Numbered from the stretch's first letter, positions 8,234-16,934 are shown. The stretch: DNA of 43,910 nt from an uncultured Clostridia bacterium (GCA_947062475.1 CAMSQA010000010.1:1-43910); one strand, 5' to 3'. Translations and numbers: made by a program. Notes: generated by a model from the letters alone, not told the origin.

Positions 8234-8788
8234 ATGAAGTTCGAACATGATATCATAGTCTTTTTTCAGTCAAATGCAACGACAGGGTGGTTGACTTTTT
8301 TTCAAATAGTGACTTGGCTTGGAAGTTATTTAGGCTTGTTGTTGACCTTTTTATTTGTATTTATGAAAAATAAAAAACTAAGTATAGCTTTAGTTTTAGT
8401 CTTTTGCATAGGATCGGTATTAAACTTTGCTTTAAAGCACATAATTGCCAGACCTCGTCCTTTTGAAAGTTATAATGATATTATCAATTATGGAAACGAG
8501 GATGGATATAGTATGCCTTCAGGGCATAGTCTTTGCGTTGGCATGTTCGCGACTTATCTAATTTACACCCTTTTTATCTCGACAAAGTCTAATTGGACTA
8601 AAGGTCTTGGCACTTTTACAATCTTGTTGTTGCCACTTGTTGTAGCTATTTCAAGAATGTTTTTAGGTGTACATTATTTTACTGATACATTATTTGGTAT
8701 AGCACTAGGCACGGTTTTTGCGGTCATATCTATAATAGTTTTCAATTATATTACAAAAAATTCAAATAAAAAAAATAACCTAGATTAG
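8234..8788 (+). CDS. PAP2-superfamily membrane phosphatase
   Basis: This integral membrane phosphatase of 184 residues has about five to six helices and all three parts of the PAP2 active site: K68 with RPRP (73-76), PSGH (95-98), and SR-x5-H-x3-D (S140, R141, H147, D151). Proteins of this type remove phosphate from undecaprenyl pyrophosphate (BcrC-like), phosphatidylglycerol phosphate or phosphatidic acid at the outer membrane face. The undecaprenyl pyrophosphate role is attractive for a cell with peptidoglycan genes nearby, but the sequence does not decide it. It is followed after eight bases by tsaE, so it probably shares its transcript. Confidence 0.85.
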   Translation: MKFEHDIIVFFQSNATTGWLTFFQIVTWLGSYLGLLLTFLFVFMKNKKLSIALVLVFCIGSVLNFALKHIIARPRPFESYNDIINYGNEDGYSMPSGHSLCVGMFATYLIYTLFISTKSNWTKGLGTFTILLLPLVVAISRMFLGVHYFTDTLFGIALGTVFAVISIIVFNYITKNSNKKNNLD

Positions 8789-8796
8789 GAGAACAT

Positions 8797-9246
8797 ATGG
8801 AAGAAATATTGTCTATTATTACTAAAAATGAAAATGAAACAATGCTTGTTGGTGAAAAACTTGCAAGGACTGTTGGCAAAGGTGTTGTTTTTACTTTGAT
8901 TGGTGATTTGGGTGCTGGAAAAACACATTTTGTCAAAGGTTTTGTAAAGGGACTTGGTTCTGATGAGCTTGTCACAAGTCCAACATTTACATTATTGAAT
9001 GTTTACGAGAAAGGAAAAGTGCCAGTCTATCATTTTGATATGTATAGGCTTGAAGATTTATCTGAAGCACAAGAACTTGGCTTTGATGAGTATTTTAATC
9101 TTAATACTCTTGATGGCATTGTTTTGGTTGAATGGCCTGAAAAGGTGGATGGACTTATCAAATGTCCGCATATACAAATAAAGATTGAAAACATTGATTC
9201 CACAAAGAGAAAAATTGTAATAGCAAGCAGTGGAGGAAAATTATGA
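8797..9246 (+). CDS. tsaE: tRNA t6A biosynthesis ATPase TsaE
   Basis: TsaE is the ATPase that drives the cycle of the TsaB-TsaD complex making N6-threonylcarbamoyladenosine at position 37 of ANN-decoding tRNAs. The 149-residue protein has a P-loop GDLGAGKT (residues 36-43) and the family motif TSPTF followed by YHFDMYRLE. AGGAG precedes the ATG. Its stop overlaps the tsaB start by four bases (ATGA at 9243-9246), so the two are translationally coupled as in many Firmicutes. tsaD and tsaC, needed for the pathway, are not in the window. Confidence 0.95.
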   Translation: MEEILSIITKNENETMLVGEKLARTVGKGVVFTLIGDLGAGKTHFVKGFVKGLGSDELVTSPTFTLLNVYEKGKVPVYHFDMYRLEDLSEAQELGFDEYFNLNTLDGIVLVEWPEKVDGLIKCPHIQIKIENIDSTKRKIVIASSGGKL

Positions 9247-9881
9247 TAGCAATTTCTACAGCTTTTAAGAAAGCTTTAATAGCAATTTCAATTAATGATA
9301 AAATTGCTTGCACGGAAATACCTTCAGATTGCAAGCATGCAGAAAGCATCCTTCCTGTAATTGACAATACACTTGAAAATATGAATTGCAAGCTTTCACA
9401 AACAGATTCTTTTTCTCTTGTTATAGGTCCAGGCTCTTTTACTGGGCTTAGAATTGGAATAGCTCTTATAAAGGGGTTTATGGCAGGTGGCGGAGAAAAA
9501 AAACTTGTCACAGTCACTTCAAATGAGCTTATGGCATATACATATATTAAAAAATTTAAGCCTGATGACAATTTCTGTTGTGTGATTGATGCATTAAGCA
9601 ACTTGTATTATGTGTGTGAATTTTCAAACAAAGGAGAAAAAATTGGCAAGGAAAGACTAGTAGAGAAAAATGAACTTGAAAATATGGAAATTAAAAAAAT
9701 AGGTCTCATAGAAGAGAAAGCTCCATGTGAAATTTTTATAGAGCCTTCTGCCCAAGATTTACTGGAGCTTTCCACAAAATTGTTACATAAAAATATTCTT
9801 ACAAGTCCTGAAAACTTAGTCCCATTATATTTAAGAAAAAGCCAAGCTGAAGCGAATTTGGAAGAGAAAAATAAAAAATAA
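9243..9881 (+). CDS. tsaB: tRNA t6A biosynthesis protein TsaB
   Basis: TsaB is the inactive paralogue of TsaD that forms the scaffold of the t6A synthase. The 212-residue protein begins with the ASKHA-fold beta hairpin and carries the family signature GPGSFTGLRIG (about residues 62-72), preceded by a KHAESILPVID helix in the position of the usual H-S-E-x-L motif. It overlaps tsaE by four bases. The C-terminal half is divergent, as is normal in the family. rimI and tsaD, its common downstream partners, are absent; a zinc-ribbon protein gene follows instead. Confidence 0.92.
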   Translation: MIAISTAFKKALIAISINDKIACTEIPSDCKHAESILPVIDNTLENMNCKLSQTDSFSLVIGPGSFTGLRIGIALIKGFMAGGGEKKLVTVTSNELMAYTYIKKFKPDDNFCCVIDALSNLYYVCEFSNKGEKIGKERLVEKNELENMEIKKIGLIEEKAPCEIFIEPSAQDLLELSTKLLHKNILTSPENLVPLYLRKSQAEANLEEKNKK

Positions 9882-9930
9882 ATTTAAATAAAAAAAGTTT
9901 CAAAAAAGTGAAAAAACTTGATAAAAATAA

Positions 9931-9959
9931 TAGACTTTTTATAAAGAGCATTGTATAAT
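9931..9959 (+). promoter_or_regulatory. Candidate SigA promoter for the zinc-ribbon gene
   Basis: TAGACT (9931-9936) and a perfect TATAAT (9954-9959) are 17 bases apart, giving a leader of about 70 bases before the ATG at 10034. Confidence 0.5.
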
Positions 9960-10033
9960 GTGATAGAAACATATAAAGGAAATTAAAAGATGTTTTGTAT
10001 TTAAAAAATATCAAAAAATTATAAGGAGTAAAT

Positions 10034-10588
10034 ATGAAAAAACCTGTTTATATAAGATGTCCTAGATGTGAACTCAATTATATACAAAAGAAAGACAAAT
10101 ACTGTTCTGTTTGTAAAGCAGAAATGGAAGCAAAGAAGGATGATCTTGATGACGTAGATCTTGAACTTTGTCCTATTTGCAAAACAAATTATATTCAAGC
10201 AGATGAAATCATGTGTCCAAGTTGCTTGAAAGAACATAGAAGTGAAGATGGTGACCTTGCATCTGATTGGGAAGATTATATGGTTTCTGATGATAATGAA
10301 GATTCTGTTTATGATGAACTTGGCGAAATGGCATCAGTAAATGATCTTACAAAATCTGGCATGCTTGATGATGATATGGATTCAGAGCTTGAATTTGCTG
10401 AAGACGATGAAATTGACTTTGGTGATGATGAATTTGAAGATGTAGGTGAAGAAGTCGACGAAGATGATGATTTTGACGAAGATTTTGAAGATGAAGATGA
10501 TTTCGACTATGAAGAAGATGACTATGATGACGACTTTGATGATGACGAGGATGAGGAAGACGAAGATTATGATGATGACGATGAATAA
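10034..10588 (+). CDS. Zinc-ribbon protein with long acidic tail
   Basis: The 184-residue protein has two parts. Residues 1-64 carry four CxxC knuckles (C9/C12, C24/C27, C46/C49, C61/C64), which can form two zinc ribbons; the two halves resemble each other, each with an NYIQ sequence after the first pair. From about residue 75 to the end the protein is dominated by aspartate and glutamate, with the last 60 residues almost purely acidic. Such tails mimic nucleic acid, bind basic ribosomal or DNA-binding proteins, or act as flexible linkers, as in the delta subunit of RNA polymerase (RpoE), which it otherwise does not resemble. It has its own promoter and terminator. I do not recognise a named family. 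Confidence 0.75.
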   Translation: MKKPVYIRCPRCELNYIQKKDKYCSVCKAEMEAKKDDLDDVDLELCPICKTNYIQADEIMCPSCLKEHRSEDGDLASDWEDYMVSDDNEDSVYDELGEMASVNDLTKSGMLDDDMDSELEFAEDDEIDFGDDEFEDVGEEVDEDDDFDEDFEDEDDFDYEEDDYDDDFDDDEDEEDEDYDDDDE

Positions 10589-10626
10589 TTTTTTGTCAAC
10601 GTTTTGATTAGTTTAATAAATACAAT

Positions 10627-10658
10627 AAAAAAAGGAAGATTTAATTCTTCCTTTTTTT
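10627..10658. terminator. Bidirectional terminator between convergent genes
   Basis: GGAAGA (10634-10639) pairs with TCTTCC (10646-10651) around a 6-base loop. The stem is extended by A residues on the left and T residues on the right, so it works on both strands. It serves the zinc-ribbon gene and the convergent surface-protein gene that ends at 10703. Confidence 0.85.
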
Positions 10659-10702
10659 TGATAGCTTGCAACATTTGAGATTAAAGCAAAATTCAAAAAT
10701 GA

Positions 10703-13700
10703 TTATTTTTCAGATTTGTTTCTTTTTCTCATTTCCTTTTCAAGAGCTTTTCTTTCTCTTCGCTCAGCAGTAAGCCTTTCATCTTCTTCCATAATAAGTT
10801 TACGTTCGATAGAAAGTAGATAGTCAGCAGTCATGCAGTTTTCTATTTTTTCATTTAAGATGTTGATTTTTTCATCAAGTCTTGCAACATTTGCATTATA
10901 TTTCTTAAATTCAGTTTCAATTGCTTTTGAAATTTTGCCATTAGTTGCCGTGCGTTGTTCTTTTACATAATCTTTATGCTCTTGCTCAATAAGCTGCCTT
11001 TCTTCTAAGAGACGATTTTTTGCAGCCTGTAAATTTTGCACTTCAAAATCTCTCTTCTTTTGAGCTTCTGCCATTATTATATCATGATTTACACTGATTT
11101 TTCTGTCATAGCTTTCCTTCTTGATTTTATCAATCTTCTTAATTTTAATTCTTTTAAAAATCATTCCGATTATGGCCACAATAAGTGCGACTCCCATAAT
11201 AATTGAAGGAATTAAAATCCAAGTTGAACTTGCTGATGAAGTGTCTGTATTGTCTGTGTCTGTATCAGTGTCATCATCAGGAGTTTGAGTGTTTTCATTT
11301 GATACTGTTGCCTTAAAAATACTCTTCTCAAAACCTGGTTGACTTGACAGGTTGGCATAAGTCGCTTCATCAGAGGAAGTAAAATTCAAATTAGAAATTA
11401 TTGCAGTCCCCAAAGAGTTATCGCAATCAGATATCAATGTGAATGAAATTTTTGGATTTGAGCTTTCACTTGAACTTTTGTAATATATTTTATAAGGTTT
11501 AAGTTCACCATCGCCAATTATTTCACTTACAGCTTCATAGCCATCGATTGTCACTTTAAAGCCATATTTACATTCCTTATGATCTTTATCTGTTGTTCCT
11601 GCTTTTTCCCCGAAGAAAGTTGCAAGATCAAAAGAAAGCTCATAAAAACTATCTGCACTCATTGAAAGATTGAAGTTTGTTTGAAGGGTAGTGCTTGAGG
11701 CAACTCTATTTGAAATTACCAAAAGATTATTTTCATTTATAATTCCAAAATCATTGTTTTTGCCATGTGCTATTCCACCAATGTTGCCACTGTTTTCAGT
11801 GCCAAAGTTTGCATCATACACTTCATCAACCTTAAAAGTATAAGCAGGAGAGTTTTTAATACCTGAAAACTCTGATCCATCTAGTTTGAGATAATAATTT
11901 GTCAGGTCTGATTTGTTTTCAGCATTTGCAAAAGCCTCGCTGAAAGATTCACTTGAAGTGAGAGTAAAGTTGTCTAAATAAACAATTCCGCCAACTTTAT
12001 TGTCTTCTTCGCCAAGTGATATTTTTACTTGAATAGAATGTGCCACTGTTTCTGCAGTGCGGATATAAATATCCATACTTGCCCATGCATCAAGGCTTTG
12101 AACATCATCTTTTGAGAATAAAACTATATCATTTTCGTCAATTACTTCAACTTTTATTTTTGACTCGTTTGAATTTGAGAAGAATTGGTTGTAATAATCA
12201 AATGATAATTTATAATAGGAATTTGCGTTTATTGTTGATGCTGAAGAGAGCAGTGATTGAAAACTGTTTTCTTTGTTGAACATCATATAAACGTTATTTG
12301 GATTGTTTGTCTTGTTTGGATTAATTCCTGCCCAAAGATAATTTTTATCTTTATAGAGGTTGTCATAAGCCTCTTTGTCGGCAAGATAAATTATTCCGCT
12401 TTCATTTATTTTGTCATTTTCTTTTGTTATAGTCCACTCTGATGCCTTTACTGGGAATTTCCCATCGTTTGTTTCAACTTCAGATTTGTTAAACTTAGAA
12501 TTTTTAAAGCTGTCGTTTTCAGATTCATTAGCTTCATTCCATTTAAATTCATATTGGTTTGATGCATTTGAAAATGTTTCATAAGAAGCACGCTCTATCA
12601 TTATGTTGTCAATAGCAACGCAGCCTTCAGCTTTGTTTGAACTATCGCCAAGCCATAATTCAAGATTGACTGCAGTTGTAAACATGCTGTGTGATTTGAT
12701 AAACATTTCCACAGTTTGATAATCATTTGTCCAGGCATTTGTTACGTTTGAAGTGATTCCGCTTGTTTGACCGCTTTGAAGGGCATAATAATTTTTTGCA
12801 CTGCTGTCACTATTTAAAAGTGTAGGGTATGCAGTGTAGATAAAATCGCTTTCATTGACTTTAAGAGTAAAAGCACCTTTAAGCCCGTCTGAAACTTTCA
12901 TTTTCAAGCTTACTTTATATACAGAATGAGGTTCAAGTTTGATATCTTCTGATTTGACACCAATGAAACCATTGCTTGAATAATTATTGTTTGTATTTGT
13001 CCAAAGCACAAGAGCTTGATTATTGTTATGCGAGAAATCATCACCAACATAATTATGACCTGTCAAAGTTTCAAAATCTTTTTGAGAGGTGTTTCTGACA
13101 TCAAGGATTTGTGCATTTGCATTTGACCTTCCTCCAGCAATAATTTGCCAGTGTTGTCCAAGAGCATCACTATCTTCATCAATTTGTTCTTCAAAGTTTT
13201 CATAAATATAATATTTTTCCTGCAACTCATTGATTAAAAAGATAGATTTTTCTTGATCAGAAGAAATTTCATTGTTATTTTTATATTTAATAAATTTTAT
13301 ATCTTCGTTTTCATATCCATAAGCTTGACTTAATTCAAAAAATTGATTTTGAGAGTATCTTGTGATATTCACATTGTCAAAGAAAACAGCACCTTCACTT
13401 CTTGTTCCATTTGATGCACCAAGATAGAGATCAAGAGTGACAGTTTGTGATGAAGCACCTGTAGAAACAAAGAAATAATATTCCCTCCATGTGCTATTTG
13501 AAAAGTTTTCATATCCAAGCTTAATAGTCTGACCATCTTTGTCGACAAGACCATTTAAATAAATTGAACCTTGAACATACTCATCACCATTTTTCATCGC
13601 TTTTGCAGAGACTGAGAAAACATAATTTGAGTTTGCTTCCAAAGTGATAGAACTTGACCTATATCCCAAAAACGCTTCAATATTTTTTTGAGCCAATTTT

Positions 13701-14104
13701 TCTTTAGAATTGATCATCAAAATTCTGCTGTCTTTTCCATGTGCACCAGGATTAGCAGAAAGCATATAGTCATCTTTGTTGTTTGAAAAGGTTGTAGTTT
13801 CAGAAGAGTCATCACTATTTGTGCCTCTGCCAACATCAATAAGCATACCAGTTGCATGACTATCTTTTTCAATAGCATTCCAACCAGCAAGCGAGTCTCC
13901 TTTTGCGAATGGAGTTGCACCTTGTTCAAAGTTTGAGTTTGTCAAATTTACCTTTTCATTGTAATATCTTACATAACTTTCACTTGACGCAATGGTTTGG
14001 TTGTTTGTAGTGAGTGCAATTCCACCAAATAGGGCAAAAGGGAAAAGAAATATAGCACATAATTTTAAACATTTAGAATTTGAATTGTATCTTTTTTTAA
14101 TCAT
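10703..14104 (-). CDS. Large membrane-anchored surface protein with repeated jelly-roll-like modules
   Basis: The 1133-residue protein has an N-terminal signal sequence (basic MIKKR, hydrophobic ~20-42), a long extracellular part, a D/T-rich linker near residue 945, one membrane helix at about 960-983 and a basic cytoplasmic tail of about 150 residues predicted to be coiled coil. The extracellular part contains three clear modules and one degenerate one, each ending in a strand pattern like LGxxxNxxxGxVxxDNxxI (about residues 224-247, 482-504, 693-714, and weakly near 900). This pattern is typical of carbohydrate-binding modules of the CBM4/9 type, so glycan binding is likely but not shown. 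No catalytic domain is evident. GGTGG precedes the ATG, and a good promoter lies upstream. The long cytoplasmic coiled coil on a surface adhesin is unusual. The family as a whole is not one I recognise. Confidence 0.78.
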   Translation of the reverse strand: MIKKRYNSNSKCLKLCAIFLFPFALFGGIALTTNNQTIASSESYVRYYNEKVNLTNSNFEQGATPFAKGDSLAGWNAIEKDSHATGMLIDVGRGTNSDDSSETTTFSNNKDDYMLSANPGAHGKDSRILMINSKEKLAQKNIEAFLGYRSSSITLEANSNYVFSVSAKAMKNGDEYVQGSIYLNGLVDKDGQTIKLGYENFSNSTWREYYFFVSTGASSQTVTLDLYLGASNGTRSEGAVFFDNVNITRYSQNQFFELSQAYGYENEDIKFIKYKNNNEISSDQEKSIFLINELQEKYYIYENFEEQIDEDSDALGQHWQIIAGGRSNANAQILDVRNTSQKDFETLTGHNYVGDDFSHNNNQALVLWTNTNNNYSSNGFIGVKSEDIKLEPHSVYKVSLKMKVSDGLKGAFTLKVNESDFIYTAYPTLLNSDSSAKNYYALQSGQTSGITSNVTNAWTNDYQTVEMFIKSHSMFTTAVNLELWLGDSSNKAEGCVAIDNIMIERASYETFSNASNQYEFKWNEANESENDSFKNSKFNKSEVETNDGKFPVKASEWTITKENDKINESGIIYLADKEAYDNLYKDKNYLWAGINPNKTNNPNNVYMMFNKENSFQSLLSSASTINANSYYKLSFDYYNQFFSNSNESKIKVEVIDENDIVLFSKDDVQSLDAWASMDIYIRTAETVAHSIQVKISLGEEDNKVGGIVYLDNFTLTSSESFSEAFANAENKSDLTNYYLKLDGSEFSGIKNSPAYTFKVDEVYDANFGTENSGNIGGIAHGKNNDFGIINENNLLVISNRVASSTTLQTNFNLSMSADSFYELSFDLATFFGEKAGTTDKDHKECKYGFKVTIDGYEAVSEIIGDGELKPYKIYYKSSSESSNPKISFTLISDCDNSLGTAIISNLNFTSSDEATYANLSSQPGFEKSIFKATVSNENTQTPDDDTDTDTDNTDTSSASSTWILIPSIIMGVALIVAIIGMIFKRIKIKKIDKIKKESYDRKISVNHDIIMAEAQKKRDFEVQNLQAAKNRLLEERQLIEQEHKDYVKEQRTATNGKISKAIETEFKKYNANVARLDEKINILNEKIENCMTADYLLSIERKLIMEEDERLTAERRERKALEKEMRKRNKSEK

Positions 14105-14132
14105 GTTCCACCTTTTATAATTTTACCTAAAT

Positions 14133-14161
14133 ATTATACAACATTTCTTGCAAACAATCAA
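14133..14161 (-). promoter_or_regulatory. SigA promoter of the 1133-residue surface protein gene
   Basis: On the minus strand TTGATT (14161-14156) and a perfect TATAAT (14138-14133) are 17 bases apart, ending about 28 bases before the start codon at 14104. Confidence 0.65.
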
Positions 14162-14267
14162 ATAAAATTTAAATATTTATTCATAATATTTATATAATCT
14201 TTTAATTCTACTATTGTGGCAAAAAACAATTGTTAAATTAAAGTGTTTCACAGTTAAGGAAAATATT

Positions 14268-14837
14268 ATGAAGGAAATAAAAAAAGACAAAACCCGTCAA
14301 AAAAAGACAAGTCAATTTAATGATAATAAAGATAATTTGACAAAAAAATCAAAAAAAATGTTAAAAAATGGTAAAAAATCGTTAAATTTAACTGAAATTA
14401 AGAAAAATATCCAAAAAAAACAACAGTTTAGCCATGAAAAATTTGTTAATGAAAATCGTTTAAAAATGTCAAAAAAATTTACTTCAAAACAAAAATTATT
14501 GCTTATTATCACTGGCAGCATAATTGGATTTTTAAATGGATTTTTTGGTGGTGGAGGGGGAATGATATGTGTTCCTCTTCTTCAAAAGGTCTTGAAACTT
14601 GATGCTAAAAAGTCTCATGCGACAGCTATTTTAGTGATTTTTCCTTTAAGTTTAATTTCAGCATTTATCTATGTTTTTAATGGATTTATAAGTTCGCTTC
14701 CACTTATTACTGTAGGAACTGGAGTTGTGATAGGTGGAATCATTGGTTCTTTTGCATTAAAATTTCTTCCGCCAAAAGCTGTAAGAATTATCTTTGCAAT
14801 AGTCATGTTTGTAGGGGGGATTAAGTTGATAATATGA
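14268..14837 (+). CDS. TauE/SafE-type permease, N-terminal half protein
   Basis: TauE/SafE proteins export sulfite, sulfoacetate or other organic anions across the membrane. This 189-residue protein has a lysine-rich cytoplasmic extension of about 75 residues, then one repeat half of the family: GFLNGFFGGGGGMICVPLL followed by three further helices. A complete family member carries two such halves; here the second half is a separate gene overlapping the stop by four bases. I chose the ATG at 14268, with AAGGA seven bases upstream, over an in-frame TTG at 14214. The basic N-terminal extension is not typical. The substrate is unknown. Confidence 0.82.
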   Translation: MKEIKKDKTRQKKTSQFNDNKDNLTKKSKKMLKNGKKSLNLTEIKKNIQKKQQFSHEKFVNENRLKMSKKFTSKQKLLLIITGSIIGFLNGFFGGGGGMICVPLLQKVLKLDAKKSHATAILVIFPLSLISAFIYVFNGFISSLPLITVGTGVVIGGIIGSFALKFLPPKAVRIIFAIVMFVGGIKLII

Positions 14838-15202
14838 TTTTAAACATTTTTTTATATATTTTGTTTGGCTTTATTTCAGGTATTTTCGGCGGACTTGGAA
14901 TGGGTGGCGGGACACTTTTAATTCCGCTACTTACTATATTTTTAGGTTTTGAGCAAAAACTTAGTCAAGGTATAAATTTGGTGGCATTTTTGGTGATGGC
15001 TCTTTTTTCGCTGATCATTCATTTTAAAAATGGATATCTTGAAACAAAAGGTCTAATTTTTATCATTTTGAGTGGCATTGTTTTCTCATTTTTAGGTGCT
15101 ATAATTGCTGGTGTCATGCCTTCAAAGTATCTCAGAATTGCTTTCGGTGTATTTCTTTGTGTATTGTCTTTATATCAAGGTTTTAAAGCTATTAAAAAAT
15201 AG
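14834..15202 (+). CDS. TauE/SafE-type permease, C-terminal half protein
   Basis: This 122-residue membrane protein is the second TauE/SafE half. It has four helices and begins with the matching glycine-rich repeat signature FISGIFGGLGMGGGTLLIPL, followed by the LSQGINLVAF segment. Its ATG overlaps the stop of the first half (ATGA at 14834-14837), which ensures equal synthesis. The two halves most likely assemble as a heterodimer equivalent to one full permease. A frameshift in a single gene is an alternative, but the clean stop/start overlap and the presence of intact half-repeat boundaries argue against it. Confidence 0.85.
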   Translation: MILNIFLYILFGFISGIFGGLGMGGGTLLIPLLTIFLGFEQKLSQGINLVAFLVMALFSLIIHFKNGYLETKGLIFIILSGIVFSFLGAIIAGVMPSKYLRIAFGVFLCVLSLYQGFKAIKK

Positions 15203-15222
15203 AAATATTATTAAAAAATCAG

Positions 15223-15251
15223 TTTACTTTAAGCTGAAAATATGTTAGAAT
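15223..15251 (+). promoter_or_regulatory. Candidate SigA promoter for the ferredoxin gene
   Basis: TTTACT (15223-15228) and TAGAAT (15246-15251) are 17 bases apart. Transcription would start near 15258, downstream of the ATG at 15242, which supports the internal ATG at 15272 as the true ferredoxin start. Confidence 0.45.
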
Positions 15252-15271
15252 ATCTCCAAACGGAGGAAAAA

Positions 15272-15439
15272 ATGATTGATAAGAATAAATGCATAAGTTG
15301 TGGAACCTGTGTTAATATTTGCCCAGTTGGTGCTATAAGTTTTGATACAGATGGTAAGGCTGTGATAGATAGAAATAAATGTATTCATTGTGGAGCATGT
15401 GAGGCAAGTTGTCCAGTAGGTGCGATTAAACTTGATTAA
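15272..15439 (+). CDS. 2[4Fe-4S] ferredoxin
   Basis: This 55-residue clostridial-type ferredoxin carries two CxxCxxCxxxCP motifs (CISCGTCVNICP and CIHCGACEASCP), each binding one [4Fe-4S] cluster, joined by a short hairpin. It is a low-potential electron carrier of anaerobic metabolism. I chose the ATG at 15272 because GGAGG lies five bases upstream and the promoter lies after the alternative ATG at 15242. The Ppx/GppA-like gene follows after ten bases. It is a plausible electron donor for the NADPH-motif-lacking thioredoxin reductase at 30102, though that link is an inference. Confidence 0.95.
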   Translation: MIDKNKCISCGTCVNICPVGAISFDTDGKAVIDRNKCIHCGACEASCPVGAIKLD

Positions 15440-15449
15440 AGGAGATATA

Positions 15450-16934
15450 ATGGAAAAAATAGCGATTATAGAGCTTAACGAATCGGCTCTCAAATTGTCA
15501 ATATTTAAAGTGAGTGGAAGCAAATACAATTTGTCACTTTCTCAAAGCCAAACTTTAAGTTTGGGTGAAGAGGTTTTTAGAGACGAACTTTTAAGTCCTC
15601 AAATGAAAAACAAGATTTTGAGTGTGCTTAAAATATATCGCAAAATGATTGAAAAATTTAATGTTGAAAAAATCTTTGCAGTTTCATCAAATTTTATGAC
15701 CCGTGCAAGAAACTATCGTGGTTTTATCGACGAGATTTATAATAATACAGGAATTAACTTTTCACTTTTAAGTGATGAAGATTATATCAAATATTTATTT
15801 AATTCTGTTGTAAATTCGATAGACAATGCAAAGGGTGTTTTTGTGTATATAGGTGCTTTTGCAAGTTATGTGGTGAAATATAATAGAAGGACTATTATTG
15901 AAAGTGCAACTATACCTTTTGGGACGTTTAATGCAAATGAAACAGAAAAAGACCTTGATAAACTTACTTTGTTTATCAAAAAGAAGGCTGCAAATTGCGG
16001 GATAACATTTGAAGAAGAAGAGAATGTAAAATTTGTTGGTATTGGAAATGCTTTTCTTGCAATGGGAAAAATTGCGAAGAAGCTTGAGCGTTATCCTCTT
16101 GATATAGACAATAATTATCAGATTTCAAAGGAGACGATTGATAAAACCTTTGATTTTATTAAAGGGCTTGAACTTGATAAAATCAGAAAAATCAAAGGTG
16201 TAAATTATGATAATGCTGATAAAATAGCTGTTGGATTTGCAGTTATTAAAGGTATATGCGAGGCTCTTCCTGTCAGTGAAATAGATATTTCAACTGCAAA
16301 TTTGATAAATGGTGTGCTTGGTGTGAATGTAATTGCACTTGCACAAGAGAGATTTAATGACCTTCTTTCAAATTCTCTTGAAAACTTTTATGAATTTTCA
16401 AAAGATGAATTTTCAATAAATCAAAGCGTCCATAATCTTTCAATTATACTTTTCAAACAATTGAAGGTCATGCACAAGCTTCCACGTTTATATGTAAAAC
16501 CTCTTAGAATTGCTTCTTATATGTTTGATAGCGGCAAATGTATAAATCCAGAAGAGTATAGTAAACATTGTTTTGAAAAAATTGTTTATTCTGATATAAA
16601 GGGTGTTTCACATCGTGAACTTGTCATTGCAGGCTTTATCTGTGTTTGTCAAGATCTTGATAATTTCTCTTTGAATGAGTGGATTAAGTATAAAGATATT
16701 ATCACAGAGGAAGACCTTGATGCTGTGAGAAAGCTTGGAATAATAGTCAAACTTGCTGTAAATTTGAATGCTTCAAGAAATGATGTAATAAAGGATGTAG
16801 TTTGCGATATACTTGGTGATTCAATCATAATGAAAACCATAGTTGAAGGTGATGCAAGCTATGAAATAAGCGAAGGTATGACTATTGCAAACGATTACAA
16901 AAAAGTTTATAAAAAGAGTTTGCAAATAATTTAA
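15450..16934 (+). CDS. Ppx/GppA-like protein, probably catalytically inactive
   Basis: The 494-residue protein aligns by pattern with exopolyphosphatase/pppGpp phosphatase: an actin-like N-terminal region (IIELNESALKLSIFK, then AVSSNFMTRARN at the position of the usual A-T-S-A-x-R-x-A-x-N) followed by a C-terminal HD-type helical region (LPRLYVKPLRIASYMFDSGKCI, then GVSHRELVIAG). The key residues are missing. The phosphate loop DIGGGSTE is replaced by YIGAFASYV (from residue 133), the SGEEEA motif by SDEDYIKY, and the LHDIG metal motif by MFDSG (358-362). It therefore keeps the fold but probably not the enzyme activity, and could act as a binding or regulatory protein for polyphosphate or (p)ppGpp. 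AAAGGAG precedes the ATG. It shares an operon with the ferredoxin. Confidence 0.7.
   Translation: MEKIAIIELNESALKLSIFKVSGSKYNLSLSQSQTLSLGEEVFRDELLSPQMKNKILSVLKIYRKMIEKFNVEKIFAVSSNFMTRARNYRGFIDEIYNNTGINFSLLSDEDYIKYLFNSVVNSIDNAKGVFVYIGAFASYVVKYNRRTIIESATIPFGTFNANETEKDLDKLTLFIKKKAANCGITFEEEENVKFVGIGNAFLAMGKIAKKLERYPLDIDNNYQISKETIDKTFDFIKGLELDKIRKIKGVNYDNADKIAVGFAVIKGICEALPVSEIDISTANLINGVLGVNVIALAQERFNDLLSNSLENFYEFSKDEFSINQSVHNLSIILFKQLKVMHKLPRLYVKPLRIASYMFDSGKCINPEEYSKHCFEKIVYSDIKGVSHRELVIAGFICVCQDLDNFSLNEWIKYKDIITEEDLDAVRKLGIIVKLAVNLNASRNDVIKDVVCDILGDSIIMKTIVEGDASYEISEGMTIANDYKKVYKKSLQII

Noticed and set aside
14214..14267. TTG start extending the first TauE half
   Set aside because: The ATG at 14268 has a clear AAGGA site; the TTG has none.
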